Assembly: GCF_000485595.1 (NCBI RefSeq) | Contig: NW_014579523.1 | Coordinates: forward strand, 1,905-44,562 | Length of the DNA stretch: 42,658 nucleotides | Reading direction: 5' to 3' | Source of the DNA: Priapulus caudatus | Taxonomy: Eukaryota > Priapulida > Priapulimorpha > Priapulimorphida > Priapulidae | Shown here: in pieces, positions 29,544 to 38,600 of the stretch | How positions within the stretch are numbered: position 1 is the stretch's first letter | Layout: each line of letters starts with the position of its first letter | Program-made: the position numbers and the translations under genes | Notes under the pieces: model-generated | What the model was told of the DNA's origin: nothing | What the model saw: only the letters and a program-made list of their open reading frames with translations | Database searches by the model: none

Positions 29544-30744
29544 TAGTCCATGAGCCAGACCAGATATTGGTACCACATGGGGTGGCAAATCCTCACTATG
29601 TTTTTTCCAAAGTGCTATATCCATAAATGAAAAAAACCCATGAAGCAAGCCGAGACTCACAGCTTAATGGTAGAAATTGCCACTTGTATATGTGCACTCG
29701 TGGTGGAGCGGCAGGCGCCAATTATGGAGTAGGGGAAATATAAAATTGAATAATTTTGCAACGAATGGACATACAGTGACAAATGACCCCTCAAAATGTT
29801 GGTATTTTTCTCCCCTACACTTTAATATCCATCATATGCAAATCTGTTGTGTGTGTAGGTCAGCAGAGGTCAAAAGGTCATGAAATTTGACCCTTGCTTA
29901 AAATCGGACCCCCTGTCAGAAAATGCCCTACAGAATCGTTACTAATGGTTATTTGTTGGTCTGAGTGTGTCTATTCTGAAGCAAAGAGATGTAGAAGTTG
30001 ATTTATAGTAAAAAAAAGTTTGCTTTATTTTTATTTACGTTATGGTATGCAACGAGTTTTGACATATTCTTAAAAATGCCTTATTTTGGCACTAAAATAG
30101 GCCAAAATCTAAAAGTGGAATTGCTTGGAATTAGTTGGTGAAATTTGAAAGCTAAACCTTCCAAATGGTAATAGACATATTCCTGATACAATTTATACCC
30201 TTTTTAATTGAATTTCAAATTAATTAGGTCACCAAAGGTCTATTGCATGCATTTCTTATCATGTCCTATTTTAGCGCAAAAGCAGGCAAAATTGTTACGT
30301 ACACTACATATTCGGAACTCTTTTTACTGAATCAACTACAGATACTAACATTATAAAATCAGTCACCTTCCGTGTTGGTGTTCTTGCCCAGTTTTGTATT
30401 GAATGGGGCCCGTGTTATAGTTCAACCATGGTATGATTTTATACCCAGTACCCTATAAAAATTCACTCTGCCTTGGGCTACCTTGTATCACCATGTCAAA
30501 TTGTCTCAACTTAGGTCATACATCATGTCAATGAATGAAGTAAAAGAACTTCAGAAGTAAAAGGGCTAAGTAGGTTTTGATTACAGTGTACTAGGTCTAT
30601 GTTAGCATTACATACAAAGACAATTACATTTACATTACAATTTACATAGACAAGGTTGTGCCATGGCAAGCTGCTATACCATGACTATGTTCGACAGCGT
30701 GTTGGTTAGCTTATTCATCATCTGAACCATCATCATACTCATCG
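29544..30744. repeat. left inverted arm of the fold-back element
   Basis: About 1.2 kb that is the reverse complement of 33288-34488, with a few percent difference by eye and small indels. It begins with TAGTCCATGAGCCAGACC and, at its inner end, encodes on the minus strand the Asp/Glu tail of the CXC protein. Outside that tail it has no coding frame. Confidence 0.9.
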
Positions 30745-30960
30745 TCATCAATTGCCTCGAATTCTACTTCATTGTCGTCTTCAGCTTGCTTATTTTGACA
30801 TGTCTGTAAACTGCAGAGATATGTGCACTTCATGTTGTTCTGGACACAAGTGCAACTCTCGTCACTACATTCCTTGCGACAGTTGCATGCAATCAGTTCC
30901 ATCACAGTCTCCGGAGCAGGTGGGTCATCCCCCCAATCAATGACCAATTGATTCATTGCA
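30711..30960 (-). pseudogene. CXC (Tesmin/TSO1-like) C-terminus, inverted
   Basis: On the minus strand: Val-Ile-Asp-Trp, then Cys-Asn-Cys-Arg-Lys-Glu-Cys and Cys-Thr-Cys-Val-Gln, Lys-Cys-Thr-Tyr-Leu-Cys and Thr-Cys-Gln-Asn. The Cys spacing is that of a Tesmin/TSO1-like CXC zinc-binding domain; an Asp/Glu tail follows and the stop lies at 30711. It is the C-terminus of the transposon protein. The sequence before about 30960 is not part of it but the antisense of the N-terminal half of the plus-strand gene. It is an inverted duplicate of a C-terminus that the plus-strand gene itself has lost. Confidence 0.75.
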
Positions 30961-31917
30961 GAAGGGTCTGTTGATGGTGTCCTTGATGGCCGTCGGAACA
31001 ATCGTGCAGTCCGGTTTCACAAACTTTTGTATGAGGCTTTACAACGGCTTGCATGGACGGGATTTGAAAAATGGCTAACGTCCAAGGAAAGCAACCTTGA
31101 TTTTACTGGGATGGTCGACGAGTTTTCCCAAGACATAGGCCAGGAGACCTTTACTGCAACGCTTCATCATCCGGTGTTCATAACTTTGGCAGATCACTTC
31201 GTGGAGTACCAGAGCCATCTTCGTGAAGATGCAGGGGACTTGTCATCATTTTGGATGTCTTACTTTGACATAATAGACAATATACTCAACCTGTTGCGAA
31301 GTTATCGAGAGGGGAATTGGCCGCTGCACATCTCTGCAATTCACGACATGATTCTGTGGTGCTTCGCCTATGACAAACAGAATTATGCGCGGTGTATCTC
31401 CAGCTACTATGCGGAGATGTCAAACCTGGGGACGGAACATCCGGATGCACTGGCATTCCTCAAGAGTGGCGGGTTTTCTGTCCAACTTGGCTCAGACAAT
31501 ACATTCGGGAGGATTCCTGTGGATCAAGAAGTCGAAGAGACAGTAAACAAAGACACTCAGACGCCAGGCGGAACCAAAGGCTTTAGTCTTAAGCCAGGGG
31601 CCATCAGCCGACATTACCTCACTGCGGAATACAGACGCTCATTCTTAAGGTTATTGCGAGATGCCATTGGAGTTGGTAACTCTGCCTTCAGGCACCCTGA
31701 TCTGAGCCAAACCAGGATAAACAAGGATGAAAAGGATATCATTTCATTATTAGACCTGCTTGAGTCCAACTGGATCAACCCATTCCGTGTCCACTTTGAC
31801 ATAGTCAGTCTATCAACTGGCACAGCTGCACCTGGACCCATAGTTAGTGATCTATTGGAGGCTAGGAATAACGGCACAGCTGCCTATGAACTCTTTCGAG
31901 AAGAGGTTGGGAGATGA
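30958..31917 (+). pseudogene. Transposon protein, N-terminal part
   Basis: The frame is open from about 30958. It reads Asp-Gly-Val-Leu-Asp-Gly-Arg-Arg-Asn-Asn-Arg-Ala-Val, then Trp-Cys-Phe-Ala-Tyr-Asp (residues about 110-115 of the downstream part), Gly-Gly-Phe-Ser-Val-Gln-Leu and Glu-Glu-Thr-Val-Asn-Lys-Asp-Thr-Gln-Thr-Pro-Gly-Gly-Thr-Lys-Gly. These phrases recur in many proteins of cnidarian and other marine invertebrate genomes that also carry the CXC domain. Its start is missing; the sequence begins where the inverted arm joins. A frameshift follows at about 31880. Confidence 0.7.
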
Positions 31918-32525
31918 ACCCAAGAGGGGTTTCTTTGAGCCATTGAAGAAGCAGAAGCTAAAAACATTCAGTGACATATCGGTAAAGAAAACATACAAAA
32001 CACAAGGACGTCAGGTGATAATAAAGGCAGATCGAAATCTTTTTGCCAAAATGATCCTGATCGGACAAACAAGAAAGCTTGACATGTAAGACGTGCTCTC
32101 ACATCGTCTCGGGCCAATACCATGGGCGTTGGCAAATCCGGAAAGAACCACGAGAAAGACGAACAAGACAGCACTGGCTAAACGTCTAAAGAAAGACTTG
32201 GCACCAGTAGAATCGATACCAGAAAACTCAGCTTGTGTGATAGATGGTATGGCCCTGGTACAAAGACAACTGGTGGGTTCAAAAACATGTCGTTTGGTGA
32301 AGCCTCCGAAGCTATCCTTTTAGCAGCCTTACGAGAAGGAAAAGCCTGCCGACGAATAGACATGGTGTTTGATGTCTACCGAGACAAATCGATCAAGAAT
32401 GCAGAGAGAGTCAATCGAGAATCTCGGGTTGGGATGTCATTCAGGATACTTGCACCAGGACACCGAGTAAAGCAATGGAAACATTTCCTACAAAACCCAG
32501 AGAACAAGACACTACTGATTTAATT
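31847..32525 (+). pseudogene. Transposon protein, XPG-N-like part
   Basis: Three frames (31847-32089, 32093-32323, 32233-32523) separated by a stop and a shift. The first is a Lys-rich linker. At about 32235 there is Val-Ile-Asp-Gly-Met-Ala-Leu-Val-Gln, and at about 32360 Val-Phe-Asp-Val-Tyr-Arg-Asp-Lys-Ser-Ile-Lys-Asn-Ala-Glu-Arg. These resemble the two Asp-containing strands of the FEN/XPG N-region. The mapping is motif-based inference. Confidence 0.55.
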
Positions 32526-32591
32526 TCTTGTGAATGACTGGAGCAAAGATAAGCAAAGGAGCAGACTATCTGGGAAGAGTTCTTCGCCACT

Positions 32592-33280
32592 ATGGGAGAT
32601 GTATGCAGAAGACTAACGGAGAAATACGTCAGCAACGTCCCAGCTCTAAGATGCACTCAAGAGGAGGCTGATACAAGGCTCTACCTCCATGCCAATGACT
32701 GTGCCAAGTCTGGATTTGCTGCAGTAGTGATTGTATCTGAGAATACAGATGTCCTGGTTATTGGCATGGCATTTTCATTAGTTGGAATGCTCACTTTTAA
32801 TGAAGTCTGGAACAAAATCGCGCACTGAGTATGTAGATGTCAGGAAGTTAGCAGCCACACTGGGTCCGGAAAAATGTGGCGGTCTCCTGGGATTACATGC
32901 AATAACTGGGTGTGATACAGTGAGCTACTTCAGCGGAAAGGGCAAAGTCACAGCCCTCAAGTTGTTGAACAGTGATAGACACATTGAAACACTCAAATGC
33001 CTTGGCAAAGACTGGGAAATCTCATCACAGCTTCTCAAAGCATTGGAGTCTCTTGTATGCCATCTGTACAGTGCGAGGACAGTGACTGAGAGTGTCAATG
33101 AGTTGAGGTTCAACATCTTCTTGCAAGGAAAGGAGAGGCTGAATCCTGACAGCTGCCACCTTGTGCCTCTTCACAATCACTGCAAGAGGGCCAATTATCA
33201 ATGCGCTGTCTGGAAGAGGACCATGGACGCGTTTCCTGAGATTCCTTCCCCTGTCGGTCATGGTTGGAAGAAAGAGGATG
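32592..33280 (+). pseudogene. Transposon protein, XPG-I/HhH-like part
   Basis: Two frames (32592-32828 and 32782-33354). Glu-Glu-Ala-Asp-Thr-Arg, then Glu-Asn-Thr-Asp-Val-Leu-Val-Ile-Gly, and Leu-His-Ala-Ile-Thr-Gly-Cys-Asp-Thr-Val with Gly-Lys-Gly-Lys-Val parallel the XPG-I acidic residues and the following helix-hairpin-helix. The last part, Lys-Arg-Ala-Asn-Tyr-Gln and Pro-Ser-Pro-Val-Gly-His-Gly-Trp, is followed in family members by the CXC domain. Here it jumps at about 33288, by a short deletion that also shifts the frame, to the acidic tail. The CXC domain is missing. Confidence 0.6.
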
Positions 33281-33287
33281 GGACGAT

Positions 33288-34488
33288 GAGTATGATGATG
33301 GTTCAGATGATGAATAAGCTAACCAACACGCTGTCGAACATAGTCATGGTATAGCAGCTTGCCATGGCACAACCTTGTCTATGTAATGTAAATGTAATTG
33401 TCTATGTATGTAATGCTAACATAGACCTAGTACACTGTAATCAAAACCTACTTAGCCCTTTCACTTCTGAAGTTCTTTTACTTCATTCATTGACATGATG
33501 TATAACCTAAGTTGCGACAATTTGACATGGTGATACAAGGTAGCCCAAGACAGTGAATTTTTATAGGGTACTGGGTATAAAATCATACCATGGTTGAACT
33601 ATAACACGGGCCCCATTCAATACAAAACTGGGCAAGGACACGAGCACGGAAAGTGACTGATTTTATAATGTTAGTATCTGTAGTTGATTCAGTAAAAAGA
33701 GTTCCGAATATGTAGTGTACGTAACAATTTTGCCTGCTTTTGCGCTAAAATAGGACATGATAAGAAATGCATGCAATAGACCTTTGGTGACCTAATTAAT
33801 TTGAAATTCAATTAAAAAGGGTATAAATTGTATCAGGAATATGTCTATTACCATTTGGAAGGTTTAGCTTTCAAATTTCACCAACTAATTCCAAGCAATT
33901 CCACTTTTAGATTTTGGCCTATTTTAGTGCCAAAATAAGGCATTTTTAAGAATATGTCAAAACTTGTTGCATACCATTATAGCGTAAATAAAAATAAAGC
34001 AAATTATTTTTACTATAAATTAACTTCTACGTCTCGTTGCTTCAGAATAGACACACTCAGACCAACAAATAACCTTTGGTAACGATTCTGTAAGGCATTT
34101 TCTGACAGAGGGTCCGATTTTAAGCAGGGGTCAAATTTCATGACCTTTTGACCTCTGCTGACCTACATACACAATAAATTTGCATACGAAGGATATTAAA
34201 GTGTAGAGGACAAAAATACCAACATTCTGAGGGGTCATTTGTCACTGTATGTTTATTCCTTGCAAAATTATTCAATTTTATATTTTCCCTACCCTATAAT
34301 TGGCGTCTGCCGCTCCACCACGAGTGCACATATACAAATGGCAATTTTTACCATTAAGCTGTGAGTCTCGGCTTGCTTCATGGCTTTTTTTTCATCTATG
34401 GACATAGGCCTTTCAGAAAAATATAGTGAGGATTTGCCACCCCAGGTGGTACCAATTGATGAAATTTGGGGGTCTGGCTCATGGACTA
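33288..34488. repeat. right inverted arm of the fold-back element
   Basis: Reverse complement of 29544-30744. Its inner end encodes the acidic C-terminal tail and stop (33321-33323 in its own frame), out of frame with the gene before it. Otherwise non-coding. It ends at 34488 with the reversed TAGTCCATGAG. Confidence 0.9.
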
Positions 34489-34491
34489 GTG

Positions 34492-35165
34492 GGCAAGCCC
34501 TGTGCTTAAAGTGCCCAAAAAAATGAAGCCAAAGGACGAATGGTGATTGATTATCGAAAGTTAAACGGGATTACAGTGAATGACATATCCGTTACCCTGT
34601 ATTCAGGATATTTTGGGTTCATTAGGAAAAGCTAAGTTTTATTCCACTCTAGATTTGAAGTCAGGCTATTTTCAAATAGTAATGGCGGATGAAGATAAAC
34701 CGAAGACAACTTTTATAACCTATAGAGGGGCATGGGAACATCGGTCGTTACGTTTTGGTCTCTGTAACGCCCCGAGCGTCTATCAACGATTGCTAGAAAC
34801 TATTTTAGATGGTCTACACCACAGATGCGCTATACCCTACATCGACGACATTGTCATATACAGTTCCACCTTCAAACAACACTTGGCTGATATCGCGGAG
34901 GTGTTTGACAGACTACGTCATGCAGGACTCAAGCTGAAGGCATCCAAGTGTGAGTTTCTAAAGAGTAAAGTCAAATACTGGGGGCACGTTATCTCCCCGC
35001 TGGGATTAGCACCTGACCCTTGACACAACTCAAATCGCCGACGACAGTCAAGGACGTAAGATCATTCTTAGGAATGGCGAGCTATTACCAGTCTCATATC
35101 AAATCTTTCGCTACTATCGCTAAGCCATTGACAGTAAAAACTCACAAGTACGCCAAGTTTGCTTT
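34492..35165 (+). pseudogene. Gypsy-2 reverse transcriptase
   Basis: After the transposon come the RT fingers (Met-Val-Ile-Asp-Tyr-Arg-Lys-Leu-Asn), then frame 34580-35023 with Tyr-Pro-Leu-Pro-Cys-Ile, Thr-Leu-Asp-Leu-Lys-Ser-Gly-Tyr-Phe and Pro-Tyr-Ile-Asp-Asp, an intact catalytic Asp-Asp box. The thumb (Lys-Tyr-Trp-Gly-His) and Leu-Gly-Met-Ala-Ser-Tyr-Tyr follow to about 35130 in another frame. It stops short of RNase H, where Gypsy-3 begins at about 35165. Confidence 0.88.
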
Positions 35166-35285
35166 GGATTGTATACATCGTAAGGTGCCCTCTTGAATAC
35201 CTCTAGATACCCGTAAGACACATTTATGCAAGGCCACTGCGGGCAAAGTAACCTTTTGTGCGAGCATTAACTGCGCAGGCCGTGT

Positions 35286-35860
35286 CTACCCGTGGCCGTT
35301 AGGCATTCTCAAGGGAACGACGCTGGCCCTTATGCTCAATATACCCGCATTTAAATCAATGAGTACGCGCGCGTGTGCGAGAAAATCTGCTCCTAATACG
35401 AAATCTCTCGGTAGTTGACGAACGACGTAGCAGTCATGTTCTGCTGTAACCCTCCATAACGTAATCTTAAGGGAGGTGGCCCGACCATACTCAATTGCTG
35501 GCCTGATATTGATACCAAGTGGGTGGTGCATTGAACCGCTGGCACAAAACCCGCCTTCATACGCACACGCTGCGTTAATCGGTTCCACGCTTTGTAACTG
35601 ACTAGCGTGACGTCACTACCCGTATCAACCAAAGCCGACAAACTCACAGGCCCTATCTAAATCGTACACATCGACGCACAGGTTCTGTGTGCCCCAGTCT
35701 CCTTGCTACACGATAAACCCCCACCTATCTCTACTGCCGACGCTGCATGAGCGGTGGGGGGCGCGTTTGACGGCTGTCTATTAGGCATGCTCACCCGACA
35801 ATCCCGTGCGAAGTGCCCCCGGCGGCCGCAGTGGAAACACACATCATCTCGCGTCGCTAC
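35286..35860 (-). pseudogene. Gypsy-3 zinc knuckle and protease
   Basis: In the same frame as Gag, after its TGA, comes a CCHC knuckle (Cys-Phe-His-Cys-Gly-Arg-Arg-Gly-His-Phe-Ala-Arg-Asp-Cys). It ends at TAG (35659-35657). The frame is then open again through Ala-Leu-Val-Asp-Thr-Gly-Ser-Asp-Val-Thr, the retropepsin site, to 35393. A one-base shift at about 35420 leads to the protease end, Phe-Val-Leu-Gly-Ala-Asp-Phe-Leu. The rest of Pol is missing. Confidence 0.8.
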
Positions 35861-36835
35861 TCACGCGCGACGTTGTGACCTTGGTGGGCGAAATTCTACT
35901 GAACAGGGTTGTGAATCTGGGTTAGGCAGATATGCGATACGTGCTCGGGCCGTGGGGTTAACCCAACGACTGGGGGGCACGGATCTCCCGCCGTTATTCT
36001 GATAATTAAACTGCGGCACGTTACGTGGCCCCCGTGCATTACCATCGTGCCACTTTTCGCTTTGTGTCATCAATGAACACAAATTACGTATCTCAGCCAC
36101 CAGCGCAGTTCCCGTACCTGCCGCCACTGCGCCAACTTCCATGGGTTCTCGCATCTCTTTCGCTGCCATGTCAGAAACGCTACCAATCGCTCTATTGCGT
36201 AATCGCATTGCTAAACCCGCCTCTATATACGCTTCGTCAGCAGCTAATTCGATAGCTTGCGATAGCGTCTGCGGTTTACGAGCAAGCAGCATTTTCTGTG
36301 TGGAGATTGATACTAGACCATCAAGAAATACGTCAGCTAGTTTCTGTACCTCTGCCGTTTGAATCTTCTCCGACGTCATCGCCCGCGTCGCAAGAGATTG
36401 CAAACGATCGCCGTATTGCCTTATATGCTCACCCCGCTGTTGACGGAAAGACTTCAGTTCATGAAGCGCTTGCTCTTCTTGTAATGGATCGGCAAATCGC
36501 TTAATGAGTTTCGCACTGAGGTCTTTCCACTCAATCGCCGGCGTTTCAAGCAACGTCCGTCTACAAAACTCCGCGGCATGACCCCCTACTGTGGACAACG
36601 CAAATTGTTTCAACGCGTTGTCGTGCAAACTTAAATCGACCTGGGCCCACTCTAATGCGGCTCGCCAATCAGCAAAACTCGGGCCCACTCCCGAACGATC
36701 ACCCATGAACCGTGGGATGGATTGCCGCACCTCTGCAACCCGTAAAGCTCGACTTAGCGAGCATGATGCCGTATCTATGCATGGCTGCAGTGAATTTGAA
36801 AAGAGAGTGGCCAACTCCTCTAAATTAAGAGCCAT
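35861..36835 (-). CDS. Gypsy-3 Gag
   Basis: A 324-residue frame beginning Met-Ala-Leu-Asn-Leu-Glu-Glu. Residues about 45-200 carry a retrotransposon Gag helical core: Phe-Ala-Asp-Trp, then Leu-Ile-Lys-Arg-Phe, and Arg-Gln-Gln-Arg-Gly-Glu-His. It ends at TGA (35863-35861), and the same frame is open again afterwards into the zinc knuckle (35842-35657). That stop, like the next one, could be decay or a readthrough site. The ATG lies about 240 bases inside the primer site. Confidence 0.8.
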   Translation of the reverse strand: MALNLEELATLFSNSLQPCIDTASCSLSRALRVAEVRQSIPRFMGDRSGVGPSFADWRAALEWAQVDLSLHDNALKQFALSTVGGHAAEFCRRTLLETPAIEWKDLSAKLIKRFADPLQEEQALHELKSFRQQRGEHIRQYGDRLQSLATRAMTSEKIQTAEVQKLADVFLDGLVSISTQKMLLARKPQTLSQAIELAADEAYIEAGLAMRLRNRAIGSVSDMAAKEMREPMEVGAVAAGTGTALVAEIRNLCSLMTQSEKWHDGNARGPRNVPQFNYQNNGGRSVPPSRWVNPTARARIAYLPNPDSQPCSVEFRPPRSQRRA

Positions 36836-37072
36836 TGGTGGTGGTGGAGGTTGATGCCGTGAGTTTCGCAGTTAGATATACATACTATACGTCTAGCCAT
36901 AACTACTTAATTATAATCACTCCTATACCCAGGGCGGAAATGCGACATATGAGCATAACTAATAGTCACTGATAGGCTACGTTCTCACTTACCTTAGCAA
37001 TTTGCTCGCAGATCAACGTCGAATGACCCCAACACCAACACGCGTGCAACACAAAACTCGAGGTTCCTTAGA

Positions 37073-37083
37073 TCACGGCACCA
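37073..37083 (-). promoter_or_regulatory. tRNA-His-like primer binding site of Gypsy-3
   Basis: On the minus strand TGGTGCCGTGA, 11 bases complementary to the 3' end of animal tRNA-His (including the CCA). It is two bases from the LTR end, which is the usual place for the minus-strand primer. Confidence 0.65.
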
Positions 37084-37085
37084 AA

Positions 37086-37460
37086 TGTAACCTCGTACTT
37101 CTAGGGTGTGCGAGAAGAGCGGTAAGAGTAAAGCATAGCAACAGCGTAAGACAAGAAGTAAACACGAACTAGTAAAGTAACGTACCACAAACAGTTGTAT
37201 TAGACATAATAGATCGACAAGCATAGAGCAGATACGTAAGGCTGAATGCGTACAAATACGCGTCAGTGACAGTCAAACAAATGGAGAAGAAGTGCCTCCT
37301 GCTCTTTCTCCCAGCTCTCTTAAATGCACCCGAACTTGTTGTTTGACCTCCCTGGTCACGACGTACGCCGGCTGCGGGTGATAACAGATTATCCCGCACT
37401 CCGACACCTCTGTTCAACGTCGTTAGCCACCTTATTGCTTCTGCTATTACCCTCAGTACA
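37086..37460 (-). repeat. 5' LTR of Gypsy-3
   Basis: A 375-bp segment starting (minus) TGTACTGAGG and ending GGTTACA, with inverted TGTA/TACA ends. On its inner side lie two bases and a primer site. On its outer side Gypsy-2 resumes in frame at 37461 (Val-Glu-Phe-Met-Ser-Gly). No second LTR exists to verify the ends, so they rest on the TG/CA ends, primer site and Gypsy-2 continuity. Confidence 0.6.
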
Positions 37461-38600
37461 GTTGAGTTCATGAGTGGAGTTGCCAACAGGAATGCAGATG
37501 CTTTGTCGCGCATCAAGCCTGACAAGACAACGTTTCGGTCGAAGCAGAAATACAGCAGGTAGCTACTTAGGAAACGACAGAGACCAACCCGGAACCTATC
37601 GAGGAGACAGAAATCGTCATGGAGTCACATACAGAAACCCGGGACAATGCACAGGAAAACTTACCTGCGCAACAAGGGGAAACAGCTGTGCAACAGGAGC
37701 ATTCTCCTACAAATCACCAAGCTATTTTGGACTTACAGGGAATCAAGAGGGAACAGAGAGTAGACCCGCATCTAGATAATATTATATAAGCGCTCATAAA
37801 CCCGACGACTGCTAATAAAGTGCTGCAGATTCTGTCTGACTACATGATCGATGAAGCTGGCATGCTACATCATGTCACACCTCCTACACGGGATCAAGCG
37901 GCATGTATGCAGCTAGTTCTTCTGCGAGTATTTCGCAACGCGATAGTGACTGCACATCACGATGGTATCTATCATGGTCACCTTGGATTTGACAAGACGT
38001 ATAACAAGATTAAATCTCGATACTTTTAGCCAGGCATGTATGTGGATGTACATAATCATATCGGTGCATGCATAACCTGTAACTCCAGGAAGCTACAGCA
38101 TATACATTCACCGATGGGGGGAACACCTTTGCCAAGGGGACCTATGGACGTTGTCGCAGTTGACACGTGTTAGTTTCCATTGACTCAACGTGGCAATAAA
38201 TACCTCATTCACTTTCACTGCCTCTACACTTTGTGCCCGGAAGCATTTCCGGTTAAAGACAAGACAGCTGAGACAGTCGCTCACCTCTTAGCCACTGAAA
38301 TTTTTCCACGCCATGGCGCAGCACGTATCTTGCTTTCTGACAACGGACCTGAATATGAAAGTACACTACTTGCGAGACTAACGAAACTATTGGGTATTAA
38401 TGGTGTACGCGTCGCACCGTACCACCCTGCGAGCAATAGTGCAAATAAGCGTTGGCACCGAGTGCTTAATTCGATGCTAGCGACTAGTATTGATAATTCA
38501 CAGACAGACTGGGACTTAAAAATCTTGCCGCTACTGGCGGCGTATCGAATGAGTATCCACGATAAAGCCAAGTACATGTCAACCTTATTAATTTGGTTTG
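37461..38600 (+). pseudogene. Gypsy-2 RNase H end, linker and integrase
   Basis: Asn-Arg-Asn-Ala-Asp-Ala-Leu-Ser-Arg-Ile ends the RNase H domain. An acidic Glu/Gln-rich linker follows at about 37560-37790. The integrase has a His-His-Cys-Cys finger (His-Asp-Gly-Ile-Tyr-His and Cys-Ile-Thr-Cys, with a TAG at 38027-38029 in between), Val-Ala-Val-Asp and Leu-Ser-Asp-Asn-Gly-Pro. The third catalytic residue, normally Glu, is Lys (38447-38449) in Ala-Asn-Lys-Arg-Trp-His-Arg. The homology fades at about 38580-38600. Confidence 0.82.

Larger units (their letters stand above)
29544..34488 (+). mobile_element. fold-back DNA transposon, CXC/XPG type (Academ-like?)
   Basis: A 4945-bp element with 3-bp target duplications GTG (29541-29543, 34489-34491) and inverted arms of about 1.2 kb (29544-30744 and 33288-34488). 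The outer end is TAGTCCATGAGCCAGACC. Removing it plus one GTG restores a continuous conserved RT frame of Gypsy-2 across the site, which proves the boundaries. It codes (plus) for a protein with an XPG/FEN-like nuclease, and (minus, in the left arm) for a CXC Cys-rich domain. 3-bp duplications with an XPG nuclease and a Cys-rich domain fit Academ. No DDE domain was checked. Broken by several frameshifts and stops. Confidence 0.8.
35165..37460 (-). mobile_element. Ty3/Gypsy retrotransposon Gypsy-3, 3'-truncated
   Basis: On the minus strand: LTR (37460-37086), a two-base spacer, a primer site (37083-37073), a leader, Gag (36835-35861), zinc knuckle (35842-35657) and protease (35647-about 35286). 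RT, RNase H, integrase and the second LTR are gone. It sits in the Gypsy-2 region between RT and RNase H, so it is younger than Gypsy-2. The left edge is uncertain (about 35130-35200). Confidence 0.8.
28580..38600 (+). mobile_element. Ty3/Gypsy retrotransposon Gypsy-2, split by insertions
   Basis: The plus-strand coding parts are 28580-29543 (protease C-terminus and RT start), 34492-about 35165 (RT) and 37461-about 38600 (RNase H end, linker, integrase). They read as one Gypsy pol interrupted by a DNA transposon (29544-34488) and Gypsy-3 (about 35165-37460). The gag and protease start are missing on the left; no LTR is proved. Several frameshifts are present. Confidence 0.85.
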
